A DNA stretch of 64,000 nt, from assembly GCA_032622095.1 (NCBI GenBank), contig CP136066.1:116767319-116831318 (forward strand), read 5' to 3'. Under the pieces are notes generated by a model. That model did no database searches. It was not told the DNA's origin and worked only from the letters and a program-made list of their open reading frames with translations. The stretch comes from Siphonodentalium dalli (Eukaryota; Mollusca; Scaphopoda; Gadilida; Siphonodentaliidae). Shown here in pieces: positions 1 through 11,499 of the stretch (positions are counted from its first letter, which is position 1; each line of letters opens with the position of its first letter). A program made the position numbers and the translations under genes.

Positions 1-1960
1 CATAGTCCTATCGGGTTATCGTAAAGGAGATTAATTAAAACCCTCAGACTGCCGAAACTGACGACCTTAAATTCGCTTTTTCGTGTCCCACGGAAATGAA
101 ACTTGTCTGTCCATTGATCACGTTATTTATTTGACATAGTATTTTTTTCTGTTGTATTTGAACACTTGTTGCACGTGCAGGCTGCACGATCATAATAACT
201 TCAACCGATAAGCGCCGACTGATACCCGCGCAACAGTTTGTCTCAAATAAATTGTTATCAAAACGCAGGTTTATGGCCGCGGACATAAGCCGATTAAGTG
301 TAATGTAATTTATCCATGAACTTGACTGAAAAATTGTGATTCTATCACCATTAGGCACGAAAATGGGACCTCTAAACAGGCAAGTTTTATTTTCGGGGGA
401 CACGAACAAGCGAATTTATTGTCGGCAGTTTCGGCAGTCTGCGGGTTAATTAATCCCGAATTAAACGGAACTACTTTACGATAGTCCGATAGGACTATGT
501 TTACTCTATGCATGTTCTCTGAACAAATAGTGTGAATATTCCAGATAGAACTCTTTTTATCAGACGTTGTGTAACACCTTAAAACATTGGGCTGTTATAG
601 CGCAAACCGAAATGTGTTGTCTTGCAAGATATCCCACCGCTTTAGCTAAATTTACCTTCCTACAATATCCAGAGAGGATCATATATTATATACCCACGGT
701 TTTAATTATAGAATATAAAATATATTGGTTTCGCGAATGACCAACTCAGAATTCCGTTAAAATAACAATAACAACCAGCACATATAACGAACCGTTTTAC
801 TGGACTTGGCCTACTGGTCGCGTAGTTCCGACTTTTAAATAAACGGAATTTCCAACTCTATAAATAAAAGCCCCACAAGAATTCATTACGCCACCGTAGT
901 GTGGTGTTTCTAGCTTTTGGGTTTTTGATATCGCATGGTCGATCGATAATTCACTGGGTGATTGTACAGGGCGAATGCATTGTGGGGCTTTTATTTATTT
1001 ATAGAGTTGGAAATTCCGTTTATTTAAAAGTCGGAACTACGCGACCAGTAGGCCAAGTCCAGTAAAACGGTTCGTTATAGGTGCTGGTTGTTATTGTTAT
1101 TTTAACGGAATTCTGAGTTGGTCATTCGCGAAACCAATATATTTTATATTCTATAATTAAAACCGTGGGTATATAATATATGATCCTCTTTATGGATATT
1201 GTAGGAAGGTAAATTTAGCTAAAGCGGTGGGATATCTTGCAAGACAACACATTTCGGTTTGCGCTATAACTGCTCAATGTTTTAAGGTGTTACACAGCGT
1301 CTGATAAAAAGAGTTCTATCTGGAATATTCACACAATTTTTTCAGAGAACATGCATAGAGTAAACATAGTCCTATCGGACTATCGTAAAGTAGTTCCGTT
1401 TAATTCGGGATTAATTAACCCTCAGACTGCCGAAACTGCCGACAATAAATTCGCTTGTTTGTGTCCCCCGAAAATCAAACTTGCCTGTTTAGAGGTCCCA
1501 TTTTCGTGGCTAATGGTGATAGAATCACAATTTTTCAGTCAAGTTCATGGATAAATTACATTACACTTAATCGGCTTATGTCCGCGGCCATAAACCTGCG
1601 TTTTGATAACAATTTATTTGAGACAAACTGTTGCGCGGGTATCAGTCGGCGCTTATCGGTTGAAGTTATTATGATCGTGCAGCCTGCACGTGCAACAAGT
1701 GTTCAAATACAACAGAAAAAAAATACTATGTCAAATAAATAACGTGATCAATGGACAGACACGTTTCATTTCCGTGGGACACGAAAAAGCGAATTTAATG
1801 TCGTCAGTTTCGGCAGTCTGAGGGTTTTAATTAATCTCCTTTACGATATCCCGATAGGACTATGTTTACTCTTTGTTCTCTGAAAAAAAAATGGTGTGAA
1901 TATTCCCGATAGAACTATTTTTATCAGACGTTTTGTAACACATTAAAACATTGAGCAGTT
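1..1960. repeat. Long palindromic repeat with nested inverted repeats
   Basis: Bases 1-878 are the reverse complement of about 983-1864, leaving a ~105-bp spacer. Each arm contains a ~500-bp block (1-499 and 1365-1864) bounded by its own inverted ends, CATAGTCCTATCGG and its complement. Sequence after 1864 (to ~1960) repeats 500-610 in direct orientation, so the arm order is plus, minus, plus. The left arm may continue beyond the window. Short open frames at 310-513 and 1351-1554 are nearly identical only because they sit in the two arms. No transposase is visible. It is probably a non-autonomous foldback DNA element. Confidence 0.8.
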
Positions 1961-2795
1961 AGCGCAATTTTCTGAAATTTCGGACTATTTCGTCTATAAA
2001 AATACGATGAGCAACTGAAAATGTTTTTCAACATTCTGGAAGGGGTATATGTCCATGGTATATATGTTTAAAATTTCACGCATAAGCTATGACAGATAAC
2101 AAAGTTATAATTAGTTTTATAGGCCCACCATAAATCCCCTATAATAAACGCATGCCTCCGTAAGCACATGGCTTTGCTGTGGATACTTTCGTTCCCAGCA
2201 TGCATCATTCTCGCTATCTGTAAAATGTCTATGAACAATGGCTGCATGTGCCATGCACTCTTAGCTTTGATCCGCATTTAGAAGCATTCTGGTGTGGCGA
2301 ATGAGAAACCTGCAGTAATTTATAAGCCGTAGTTCATTGTAATAATTTGAAGAATTACTTGTCTTAACGGAATTCTGAGGCGGTCCATTCATGTAACCAA
2401 TATATTTTATATTATGATTTATATTTATGACTAATAATACGATCTTGGTGGCGTTACCATTTCTGACTATGGTTTTCTTGTTCGCCCTGTCCACCATCAA
2501 ACTCTCTGCAGCTAGATACACCACAGGTGGCGTAATAAGTATATAGAAGAGGTTGGTGCATCATTCTCAAATGTATTTAGGTCGATATATTTGCATGGTT
2601 TGCGTAAACCCCGAATGGGTCTTCTGACGGCATTGTGTCGCACTTCGTCTTTGAAAGGATCTATACACATATCAGGATGGGTCATTTTCGACTCGATCAG
2701 CTGCATAATAGCATCGGTTCGCTGTATTTTACGCTCAAATTGTTACCGGTATAAATGGGGGGGGGGGGTAATACAAAATTTGCAGGAAGTTTCAA
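1961..2795. other. Unassigned spacer
   Basis: No gene is supported. About 60 bases near 2355-2415 resemble the arm sequence at 1098-1156, so a decayed fragment of the neighbouring repeat lies here. A run of 12 G occurs at 2757-2768. The short open frames have no recognisable domains. Confidence 0.5.
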
Positions 2796-2799
2796 GGTA

Positions 2800-4790
2800 T
2801 GCCGGGTGGGTGGGTGTCTCGAGAGGCAAAAAATGCGTTTTTTGTAGAAACTCGTGCAAATTTTTTACTTCGTGTATACTTCGAAAGAAATCTGTATCAT
2901 AAGCAATTGCGCGAATTTAATTCAGATGATGATATACTATGGTTTGAAGTAGGAGTCAAGGAAAAATTTGTCTTTTGCGTGACATATAGATCGCGGCGAG
3001 AGAGTAGTGATGGGGTTTCTGGAACTGTTTGGGTGAAAGCATTGGAAAAGCATTAGATATGAATCCATCTTTAGTAATAGTTGGCGACCTTAATTGTAAC
3101 CTTCTAAAAAATGGCACCCTTAAGCAATTAATGAGCAAATATAATTCATTAAGGAACGTTATAGAAGAACCACCTAGAGTAACTAGAACAACTGCGACGC
3201 TGATAGACCCAATTATAGTTAGCGATACTGTGAGTATAGCTAATTGGTCAACCCATGATCTTGGTGTTTCGGATAATTTCAGTACCTTAGCAGAAATAAC
3301 TTTGAAATGTAGTTCAAATTCAAATGACAAGCACCAAGTTTGGAATTACAACAAAGCTGATTTCAATAGAATGAATCTGGAACTACTCCAACTGGATTGG
3401 GATCATTTACTTGGGGAGGCGACTGATATTAACGAGGCAGTCGAAATATTTACATCAAAGTTCAAGCTCATCGCTAGGTCATCTCAAACAAAAAACACCA
3501 CATGCTTGGGCCAGATACAAAACTGCCAGAAATAAAGTCAACAATATGAAAAACAAAAACAGCGAAACGTGCCTTCATGAAATCAATTGACACAACTTTG
3601 ACATTGAATCATAATCCCAATTTTTTTTTTAGAAGGTCACTAAACAACTCAGGCAATTCTTCAAGGATTGTCCACTTATAAATGGACAATCGGTACCTAA
3701 AATGGTCATTAATAAATGGACAATCCAACAACGCGTGGCACGCGAGCTTGGGATTGTCCACTAAATGAAGACATGTTTTGTTAATCCTGTATGAAGGGCA
3801 ATAACTCTATAAATAATGTTAATTTGCTAAATAACGGTGATTTGTATGAGAAGAATTTTTTTTGACGAAATAACGGAGATATTTGAAGAAGAGTTTTTGA
3901 CGAAATAACGGAAATATTTGAAGAAGTGTTTTTAAAGAGCGTACCCCAAACCTCCCCCAAACCCACCACCCAAGGGAAGAATTTGTCTTATATTTCACAA
4001 AAGTTGATCTATTGTGGTGTTGCAAATTTCTCATACAAATCTCCGTCATTTAGTAAAGTTACATTCTTTATAGAGTTATTACCCTTCAGATTTAATATGA
4101 AGCTAACATGCACGATTATCAATATATGTCGTGATTTAGTGGACAATCGCAAGCTCGCGTGCCACGCGTGGTCGGATTGTCCATTTATTAACGACCATTT
4201 TAGGTACCGATTGTCCATTTATAAGTGGACAATCTTATGCGCATTAGGTGCAGCAACTACTGAACAATTTCACGACAGTTCGGGGCTTACCAAACTTAGA
4301 ATACAACGGAACCATTGCAGAGAGTGATGGGAAAAAGGCCGAAATAATAAATAAAGTATTTGTTCAAAACAGTTTTCTTGACGACTCTGGACACTCTCTG
4401 CCTCTTTTTCAATCAAAAACATCAGATTACATAGGATCGTTAACCACCAACGAGGAGGAGGTCATCGCAACTTTTATGTTGTCGCAGTAAGGTACTGGAG
4501 AAAATAGTATTTAAAGAAGTATATTCCCATTTGAACAATAATAACCTTATTTATGGATACCAGTCGCGGTTCCTACCTAAACATAGCACGGAATCTCAAC
4601 TCATTGAACTAGTACATGATATTACCCAGTCCTTCGATAAAGGTCTTACCACATGTGGTATCTTTTGTGATATATCAAAGGCATTTGATAAAGTTTCACA
4701 CAACGGTCTTTTAAATTGGAACGCTATGGTATAGTTGGAAACTTACATGAGTGGTTTAGAAGCTATATTCACCAACGCCAACAAAGGACA
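2800..4790 (+). pseudogene. Broken non-LTR retrotransposon (endonuclease and RT fragments)
   Basis: Frames at 2880-3056 and 3029-3535 encode an APE-type endonuclease portion: DILWFEVGV, then LVIVGDLNCNLL, an EEPPRVTRTTATLIDPI stretch and a degraded SDH-like end. After an unrelated insertion (3666-4234), 4248-4490 encodes the linker and 4531-4734 the first reverse transcriptase blocks: YGYQSRFLPKHSTESQL, then FCDISKAFDKVSH. A frame change near 4718 leads into YGIVGNLHEWFRSYI before a satellite cuts the element off near 4790. The catalytic RT motif is missing. Frameshifts between 2800 and 3056 confirm it is dead. The family is a Jockey-group (CR1/L2/I-like) element; the clade is uncertain. Confidence 0.85.
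3666..4234. mobile_element. 569-bp MITE inside the non-LTR element
   Basis: The ends are perfect inverted repeats of 32 bp, from GATTGTCCAC at 3666 to GTGGACAATC at 4234. A second inverted block follows inside (about 3700-3780 with 4135-4200), including an ACGCGTGGC/GCCACGCGT segment. GATTGTCCA or its complement appears eight times near the ends, as expected for reiterated transposase-binding sites. The element interrupts the retroelement between its endonuclease and RT parts. No target duplication is clear. It carries no coding sequence. Confidence 0.85.
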
Positions 4791-4792
4791 AG

Positions 4793-6130
4793 TATGTCGT
4801 GATAGACCAAACTGTGATGGTTATAGTCATTTCGGCCCATTCTACAGTGCGGATACGACCTTAATTGACAAATATGGACTACATTGACCGTTGTGTAATA
4901 AAAGGACCACACGCAGTTCGAAATACTGGTTATATGGGTCATCCCGAACTTGTGAATATCGTGATAGGTCAAATATGATGGTTATAGCCATTTCGGCCCA
5001 TTCTACAGTGCGGATACGCCCTTAATTGACAAAGTTATGGGTTGAAGTTGGACTACGTTGACCGTTGTGTAATAAAAGGACCACTTGCAGTTCGAAATAC
5101 TGGTGATATGGGTCATCCCGAACTTGTGAATATCGTGATAGGCCAAAATATGATTTTTATGAGAAAGAACGCATAGGCACAGGAAAAATCTTTTAACCTA
5201 AGTTTGTGTCTGGAGTTTCGCATCCAGATTTGGATTTTGTTTTGATGTCGGAATGTTCCGATGTGTATTGGATTAATGTCCAATATTGTTTGTTGAGATA
5301 CAAATTAATGTGCTTGAAATGAATGAGCCGAGTGGCTTTTTTTTTGGTTCTTGTGAATATCGTGATAGGCCCAATATGATGGTTATAGTCATTTGGGCCA
5401 ATTCTACAGTGCGGATACGACCTTAATTGACAAAGTCGTGGGTTTTATATGGACTACATTGACCGTTGTGTAATAAAAGGACCACACGCAGTTCGAAATA
5501 CTGGTTATATGGGTCATCCCGAACTTGTGAATATCGTGATAGGTCAAATAAATATGATGGTTATAGTCATTTCGGCCCATTCGACAGTGCGGATACGCCC
5601 TTAATTGACAAAATCATGGGTTTAAGTTGGACTACGTTCACCGTTGTGTAATAAACTTTTGGACAACAGGTAGTTCGAAATACTGGTCATATGGGTCACC
5701 CCGAACTTGTGAATATCGTTCTAGGCCAAACTATGATGGTTATAGTCATTTCGGCCCATTCTACAGTGCGGATACGACCTTAATTGATAAAGTCATGGGT
5801 TGAAGATGGACTACATTGACCTTTGTGTAATAAAAGGACCACACGCAGTTCGAAATACTGGTCATATGGGTCATCCCGAACTTGTGAATATCGTGATAAG
5901 CCAAAATATGATGGTTATAGTCATTTGGGCCAATTCTACAGTGTGGATACGCCCTTAATTGACAATATCGTGGGTTGAAGGTGGACTACATTGACCGTTG
6001 TGTAATAAAAGGACCACACGCAGTTCGAAATACTGGTGATATGGGTCATCCCGAACTTGTAAATATCGTGATAGGCCCAAATATGATGGTTATAGTCATT
6101 TGGGACCAATTTTACAGTGCGGATATGTCA
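4793..6130. repeat. ~175-bp tandem satellite, about seven copies
   Basis: Units recur with landmarks TGTGAATATCGTGATAGG and CATTTCGGCCCATTCTACAG. GAACTTGTGAATATC starts near 4946, 5120, 5520, 5703, 5878 and 6055, giving spacings of 174-183 bp. One unit is interrupted by about 195 bp of unrelated sequence (5152-5345). The array begins exactly where the neighbouring RT fragment stops. Open frames in it are not genes. Confidence 0.85.
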
Positions 6131-6538
6131 TTAAAACCAATGTAATACAAATAAGATGCTCACTTGTTTTAACTTCCAACATCAGTTAACTTTTAGTTTC
6201 ATGTGTTTGCTGGTCAGCACCATGCACGGGTGAAATTCAAATAAACCGAAACCGGACTACTCCGCTCCATATCCACCACGAATCGACGAAACTAATGTTT
6301 TAGGATTCGAACTCGTTATATCTTCCAACACCAGTGAAGTTTTATTTTCATCTATTATCTGATCCTGTGAGCAGCAAATCAACCAAACCTGATCTCACCT
6401 CTTCTATGGGCCCACAGTTGTCTTATTTGTAACGGTGTTCTCGGTAATGCTCGCGATATGTGATCGAGCTCGCGGCTCGCGATCGCGGCTCGCCCTCGGC
6501 TAACGGATATATAACGCGGCTAACGGCTATACACATAC
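6131..6538. other. Non-coding spacer
   Basis: Nothing recognisable is seen. A short CpG-containing stretch near 6450-6520 repeats GCTCGCG and CGGCTAACGG and sits just before a large microsatellite. Confidence 0.4.
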
Positions 6539-6554
6539 ACATGCATACATACAT

Positions 6555-6643
<89 letters not shown>

Positions 6644-6715
6644 TACACACATATATATGCACACATACACATACACACACATACACATAAACACATATAT
6701 ACACACATACACATT
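6539..6715. repeat. (AT)n/(ACAT)n microsatellite
   Basis: A pure alternating AT tract of about 75 bp (6560-6637) is flanked by ACACAT/ACATAT variants. Open frames on both strands are Tyr-Ile repeats created by the simple sequence and are not genes. Confidence 0.95.
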
Positions 6716-7185
6716 CATATGGGTATGGCTTGTGCGATCATGTATCCTGGAGAATACTCTGATTCATGGATGTCCGTTGAAGTGAGGCTATATGAAATGT
6801 AGTGTACGTAAACTGTTCTAACAGCGTATACACATGTAGGAAAATATGGGTAATTTGAAATATATACATATTTGGCAGAACGGTGCATGGTACTGAATTG
6901 GCCAATGCTGTGACAGAGATAATTTACCAACTAACTGTAAATGTATTAATAGAAAATTAACGCCATTCTACCCCAAAAGAGCGCTGATTACATTGGTTAA
7001 CCATTATCAAAATGAAACCGTTTCCACATAAATGCTGTTAATTGTCCTAATTTAACGAGCAAGCGAGACAGATTAGAGAGATTATCTGAGAGTAGAACGA
7101 GATATCTAGGTGGCGATCCCAGAAGGGCAGACAGAAAACTGTAACTGCAAACGGGGTATTTGGTCTAGGTAGAGGAAACATTCAA
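6716..7185. other. Unassigned spacer
   Basis: No gene or clear repeat was found between the microsatellite and the inverted-repeat complex that follows. Confidence 0.4.
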
Positions 7186-7355
7186 ATTCAATTACTCGGC
7201 TGATTCCAACTGCAACTTTTAGTGTGCTGGAGAACGAAAAATGTCGATAAAAGTTGAAATATATAAGACTTACAAATTATCTTTCTAATTTCTTTTATTT
7301 GTAATTGGCATAGCTTACCACAAACCAAAACTGATCATCATTGGAATTATATTAA

Positions 7356-7822
7356 AGGTACTCAACCCGATAAAACTCCTCTCAATTACTATTTCAATGG
7401 CTTCGGGGGTCAAAAATATTTGATTCGAGTCGAGGAAGTCACCCATCAAAGCTCAGATTTGTTAGATATCGATTTTAGAAATCTATTATTTTTCATTATC
7501 TGGAATACTATCTGGTCAAACTCAGTCAAAATTGCGTTAAAATTACCACTTGATTTTAGAGTTATTCATCCTTGTCTGTTTGAATAGATTTGGAGTACAC
7601 ATCCAGAGCAGATTACGGCAGTTATGAGTACTCATCTCGAGAACATAACAAATTTGAAAAATCAATATCTAATAACTCTGAGCTTTGTTTGATGGGTTCC
7701 TCGATTCGAATCAAATATTTTTTACCCCCAAAGCCAAAGAAATAGTAATATAGGACCCTCTGATCGGATTGTTGTTGTTGGAATCTGTTGAGATGGGGAC
7801 CCTCTTTACGGGTTGAGTACCT
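7356..7822. mobile_element. TTAA-type MITE, copy 1
   Basis: The ends are AGGTACTCAACCCG and CGGGTTGAGTACCT, flanked by TTAA on both sides (7352-7355, 7823-7826). The uninterrupted arm at 9614-9640 reads straight through GGAATTATATTAACGAC, an internal empty site that proves insertion into TTAA. The whole 467 bp is an imperfect palindrome. TTAA duplication is typical of piggyBac-type transposition; the family is inferred from that alone. Confidence 0.85.
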
Positions 7823-8017
7823 TTAACGACAATAAACGAAATTGAAAATCTCAACTACACCTTTTACTGGACTCGGACTCGGCCTCGGACTCGACTTGGA
7901 CTGCAATGTTTAGTCTGTCCCCTTTTTCGGGGACACACTAATAGTTGTAGTCCGAGCCCGAATCCGAGCTCAGTAAAATGTGTAGTTGGGATTTTCAATT
8001 TCGTTTATTGTCGTTAA

Positions 8018-8485
8018 AGGTACTCAACCCGATAAAAACTCCTCTCAATTACTATTTCAATGGCTTCGGGGGTCAAAAATATTTGATTCGAGTCGAGGAA
8101 GTCACCCATCAAAGCTCAGATTTGTTAGATATCGATTTTAGAAATCTATTATTTTTCATTATCTGGAATACTATCTGGTCAAACTCAGTCAAAATTGCGT
8201 TAAAATTACCACTTGATTTTAGAGTTATTCATCCTTGTCTGTTTGAATAGATTTGGAGTACACATCCAGAGCAGATTACGGCAGTTATGAGTACTCATCT
8301 CGAGAACATAACAAATTTGAAAAATCAATATCTAATAACTCTGAGCTTTGTTTGATGGGTTCCTCGATTCGAATCAAATATTTTTTACCCCCAAAGCCAA
8401 AGAAATAGTAATATAGGACCCTCTGATCGGATTGTTGTTGTTGGAATCTGTTGAGATGGGGACCCTCTTTACGGGTTGAGTACCT
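8018..8485. mobile_element. TTAA-type MITE, copy 2
   Basis: This copy is almost identical to the one at 7356-7822, with one extra A in a run near the left end. TTAA flanks lie at 8014-8017 and 8486-8489. It occupies the same TTAA of the arm as copy 1, but the arm here is inverted while the MITE keeps the same strand orientation. A 90-codon open frame at 7978-8250 starts in the arm and runs into the MITE; it is not a gene. Confidence 0.85.
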
Positions 8486-8685
8486 TTAATATAATTCCAA
8501 TAGTGATGAATTTTGGATTGTGGAAAGTTATGCCAATTACAAATAAAAAAAACTAAAAAGATAATTTGTAAGTCTTATATTTCAACTTTTATCGACATGT
8601 TTCGTTCTCCAGCACACTAAAAGTCGTAGTTGGAATCAGCCGCCGAGTCGCTAATTAGCTGTTAATTGCTATTGTTAGGCGGCTA

Positions 8686-9419
8686 ATTGGATTAAGTCAG
8701 TGGTGGGTCACATGAAGATCAAAGGGCAAGTAGTGGGAATAAAAACAAACAATGACTTTTGTTTATTAAGCAATATATGCAGGTTTAGCAATTTTAAAAA
8801 TTACTCTTTAGGAGAAAGTGTGTGTGGCCCTGAAAAGGGTCGTTTTTTTTATCTTGACTTCCATCTTCTTCGCCATGAACTGCACCTGAAATTATAAACT
8901 TGAAAAACATTAATAACACCTGAAATAAAACGTGATATTAGTACATTATTAATATATTATTTACATAATGACACTATAATAATCCGACTGATGTCTACCT
9001 CGTTTTCCGATAAGTTTACCAAGGAGCTACGCGTTCAGCGTGCATCGCTATAATGGTGACTGGCCTCAAGGTGAGTTAGGGCATCAGTAGAATTATATGG
9101 CTAATCTTCCTCGATTTGTTGACTCGGTGCCTGACGTTCTCAACTTGCTTCACGTTCTTGGCATTCATGATGCCTTGTGTGGTCGTTGATATGCCTGGTT
9201 TGGTCACACTGTCCCTGTATACCGGTGCCAGTTCTCTGTCTGCACATTCGTTCCTCAAGGTGGCCATGGTCGACGCAGCGTTCGTTGATACTTCTGTTCC
9301 TTTATCTTTGCATTGCCATGCGGCCTACTTACGTAAACACTTTCGTAAACATATTTCACTATAAGTTGCAAACACTCTTGTCTTCACTCATAAATCCATT
9401 GATTTGAGCCGCCAACATA
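8686..9419. other. Spacer between arms
   Basis: About 730 bp lie between the second and third arm copies. Short open frames at 8700-8897 and 9116-9407 show no recognisable domain. This may be the unique centre of the inverted-repeat element. Confidence 0.4.
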
Positions 9420-10612
9420 TTCCTAACAATAGCAATTAACAGCTAATTAGCGACTCGGCGGCTGGCTCGGCTGATTCCAACTATACGACTTTTTGTGTGC
9501 TGGAGAACGAAAAATGTCGATAAAAGTTGAAATATAAGACTTACAAATTATCTTTTTAGTTTTTTTTATTTGTAATTGGCATAACTTTCCACAATCCAAA
9601 ATTCATCACTATTGGAATTATATTAACGACAATAAACGAAATTGAAAATCCCAACTACACATTTTACTGGTTTGGGCTCGGACTACACACTGGGGCTCAG
9701 CTGCGATCAAAGAATCAGTTCATTTCCGATTTTGCGCGATGATTCGTTTCGGTTACGCGCTTATTCGTTCCCGATTTTTAAACACGGTCTTTCACGCTTC
9801 AGAAAGTTTTTGCGCTCGAAATTTGAAATTATGACTGAAAGGTAAGTACCTAAAATGTTTTATCGAACAATGAAGTTGATTAGCATATGTATAAGGTATT
9901 TGTGTACCGGAATGGGTCATTTTCGTAGTCAAAAATCGCAACCAATTTATTTTTTAATTTTGCATGTGATTTCCCATAGCGAAATTCTCGTTGACACTAC
10001 AACATTTCCAGAGAATATGAGACGATTATTACGGAGTAAAACCAGAAACTTGATCCCCATGATGACATGAACACATTTAGCACGAGTTAAATCATCGCCA
10101 TTCTTGAGATATTTACCGTCGAATATCAACTGAAAAAAGCGTTGATTCATTCGTGATTTCGAGGTTCCAATCATGTTCATTCCCTCTCAAAAGGCGATGA
10201 TTCATTCTTGATTAGCAACTTCAATTCTTAGCGTGGCTGACTGTTACAATCGTGCAAATGACGACGCAATCGTCAAATTTGGCATGAAGGTAAACCACTG
10301 TCCACTCCATCTAATTTAATGAGAAAGAGAGCCCGAAATATCTCCATTTTTCAATGTTCCCAGCAAAATGGTGTCAGTTCCCATATATATACAAACATTT
10401 GAGGGGGAATTGAGTTGATTCTGTTAAAAAAGAAACTAATGTGAGTCTGGTAAATGTTAAGTTTATTATCAGATTATGACATCTTACAAAATGGCTGCCA
10501 AAGTAGCCCCCGTTAATACCATATGTACATGTAACCTGTATCATTTTGTGTGTGCGCATGATTAGGTTTGGTCTAAAAAAGGGTTGTTCGACGCAAGTAA
10601 ACTAACTAAATA

Positions 10613-10796
10613 AACAGTTGTGAGCTAACACGTGAAATACATTAAAGGTGCCATGTGTGCATACCTTCAAATCAGTTCACAAACATTTATTGGCGAGTAA
10701 ATTCTACATAAATCGCCAATAAATGTTTGTGAACTGATTTGAAGGTATGCACACATGGCACCTTTAATGTATTTCACGTGTTACCTCACAACTGTT
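10613..10796. repeat. Near-perfect 84-bp-arm hairpin
   Basis: Bases 10613-10696 pair with 10713-10796 around a 16-nt loop; only one mismatch was noticed (near 10625). This is a short palindromic MITE or a snap-back copy. A transcript from either strand would form a long double-stranded hairpin. Confidence 0.9.
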
Positions 10797-10865
10797 AACC
10801 AAAGCCATAACATGTATATGTTTCGAAAATCTGGAATCTGAGTTTGATATAGGGGCTATACAATG

Positions 10866-11060
10866 TATGGTGTGTATTTAAATCTACTGCAATCGTACTC
10901 TCTATCTCGCTCTCTATATATATATATGTAATGTGCAGTACTGGAATGTATAGCCATATCTACGTGTGGTGTGTATTTAAATCTACTGCAATCGTACTCT
11001 CTATCTCGCTCTCTATATATATATATATGTAATGTGCAGTACTGGAATGTATAGCCATAT
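10866..11060. repeat. ~97-bp tandem duplication
   Basis: Two direct copies start near 10870 and 10966. Each carries GGTGTGTATTTAAATCTACT, a CTCTATCTCGCTCTC stretch, a short (TA)n tract and AATGTGCAGTACTGGAATG. The copies differ mainly in the length of the TA tract. Confidence 0.9.
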
Positions 11061-11140
11061 ATGCGTATATGTCAATAGAATATCTCCATGAAAATAAACG
11101 AAGTTGAATATAAAATTTTCATGATACATAATATAGTTGC

Positions 11141-11206
11141 AGTCTCTTCAAAAAGAAACGTACACTCGCGAGCGATAGGGAGTGTACGTTTCTTTTTAAA
11201 GAGACT
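11141..11206. repeat. 26-bp-stem hairpin
   Basis: Bases 11141-11166 pair with 11181-11206, with one noticed mismatch, around a 14-nt loop. Its size is close to that of a small-RNA precursor, but no flanking conservation can be judged. It may be a MITE remnant. Confidence 0.75.
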
Positions 11207-11499
11207 GGTATAGTTGTAAAAGTTAAAATAATTGTCGAACTGACTCGATGTAGGCAGCATTGTGGATTGTCCCCCATTGGAATCATATTCTTACTCGGCT
11301 ACGTCATCAGAAGTCAAATTCTTCCCTCAATGTCTATATTTAATCAGAACATATTGTTATGAATGTATCTATAGAATCTATTTGTTTTCTATCTTCCATT
11401 TCAGATTATATACGGGTGTTATCGGTGAGGTGTTATCTTTGGAAGAATCTGCCCTCCTGCTCGATTTGTCCGTAGCCACCATTGTACACATCTAAACGA

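Larger units (their letters stand above)
7186..9640. repeat. Three alternating copies of an inverted arm
   Basis: The same ~165-bp sequence (landmark TGTGCTGGAGAACGAAAAATG) lies at about 7190-7351 (+), 8490-8660 (-) and 9460-9626 (+). The minus and third copies share a longer flank (8641-8685 with 9420-9465) holding GCTAATTAGCTGTTAATTGC. The centre of the first pair (7870-7975) is a small hairpin, TGTCCCC/GGGGACA, flanked by CTCGGACTCGG-type repeats. It is probably a foldback DNA transposon with partial duplication. No transposase frame is visible. Confidence 0.8.

Noticed and set aside
310-1742. Pairs of near-identical small proteins on opposite strands (67 and ~95-121 residues)
   Set aside because: They lie in the two arms of one long inverted repeat, so similarity reflects DNA duplication, and they have no recognisable domain.
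6423-6718. Tyr/Ile-rich open frames
   Set aside because: Generated by an (AT)n/(ACAT)n microsatellite.
7978-8250. 90-codon open frame
   Set aside because: It starts in the repeat arm and runs into the palindromic MITE; the other MITE copy lacks the start context and nothing suggests coding.
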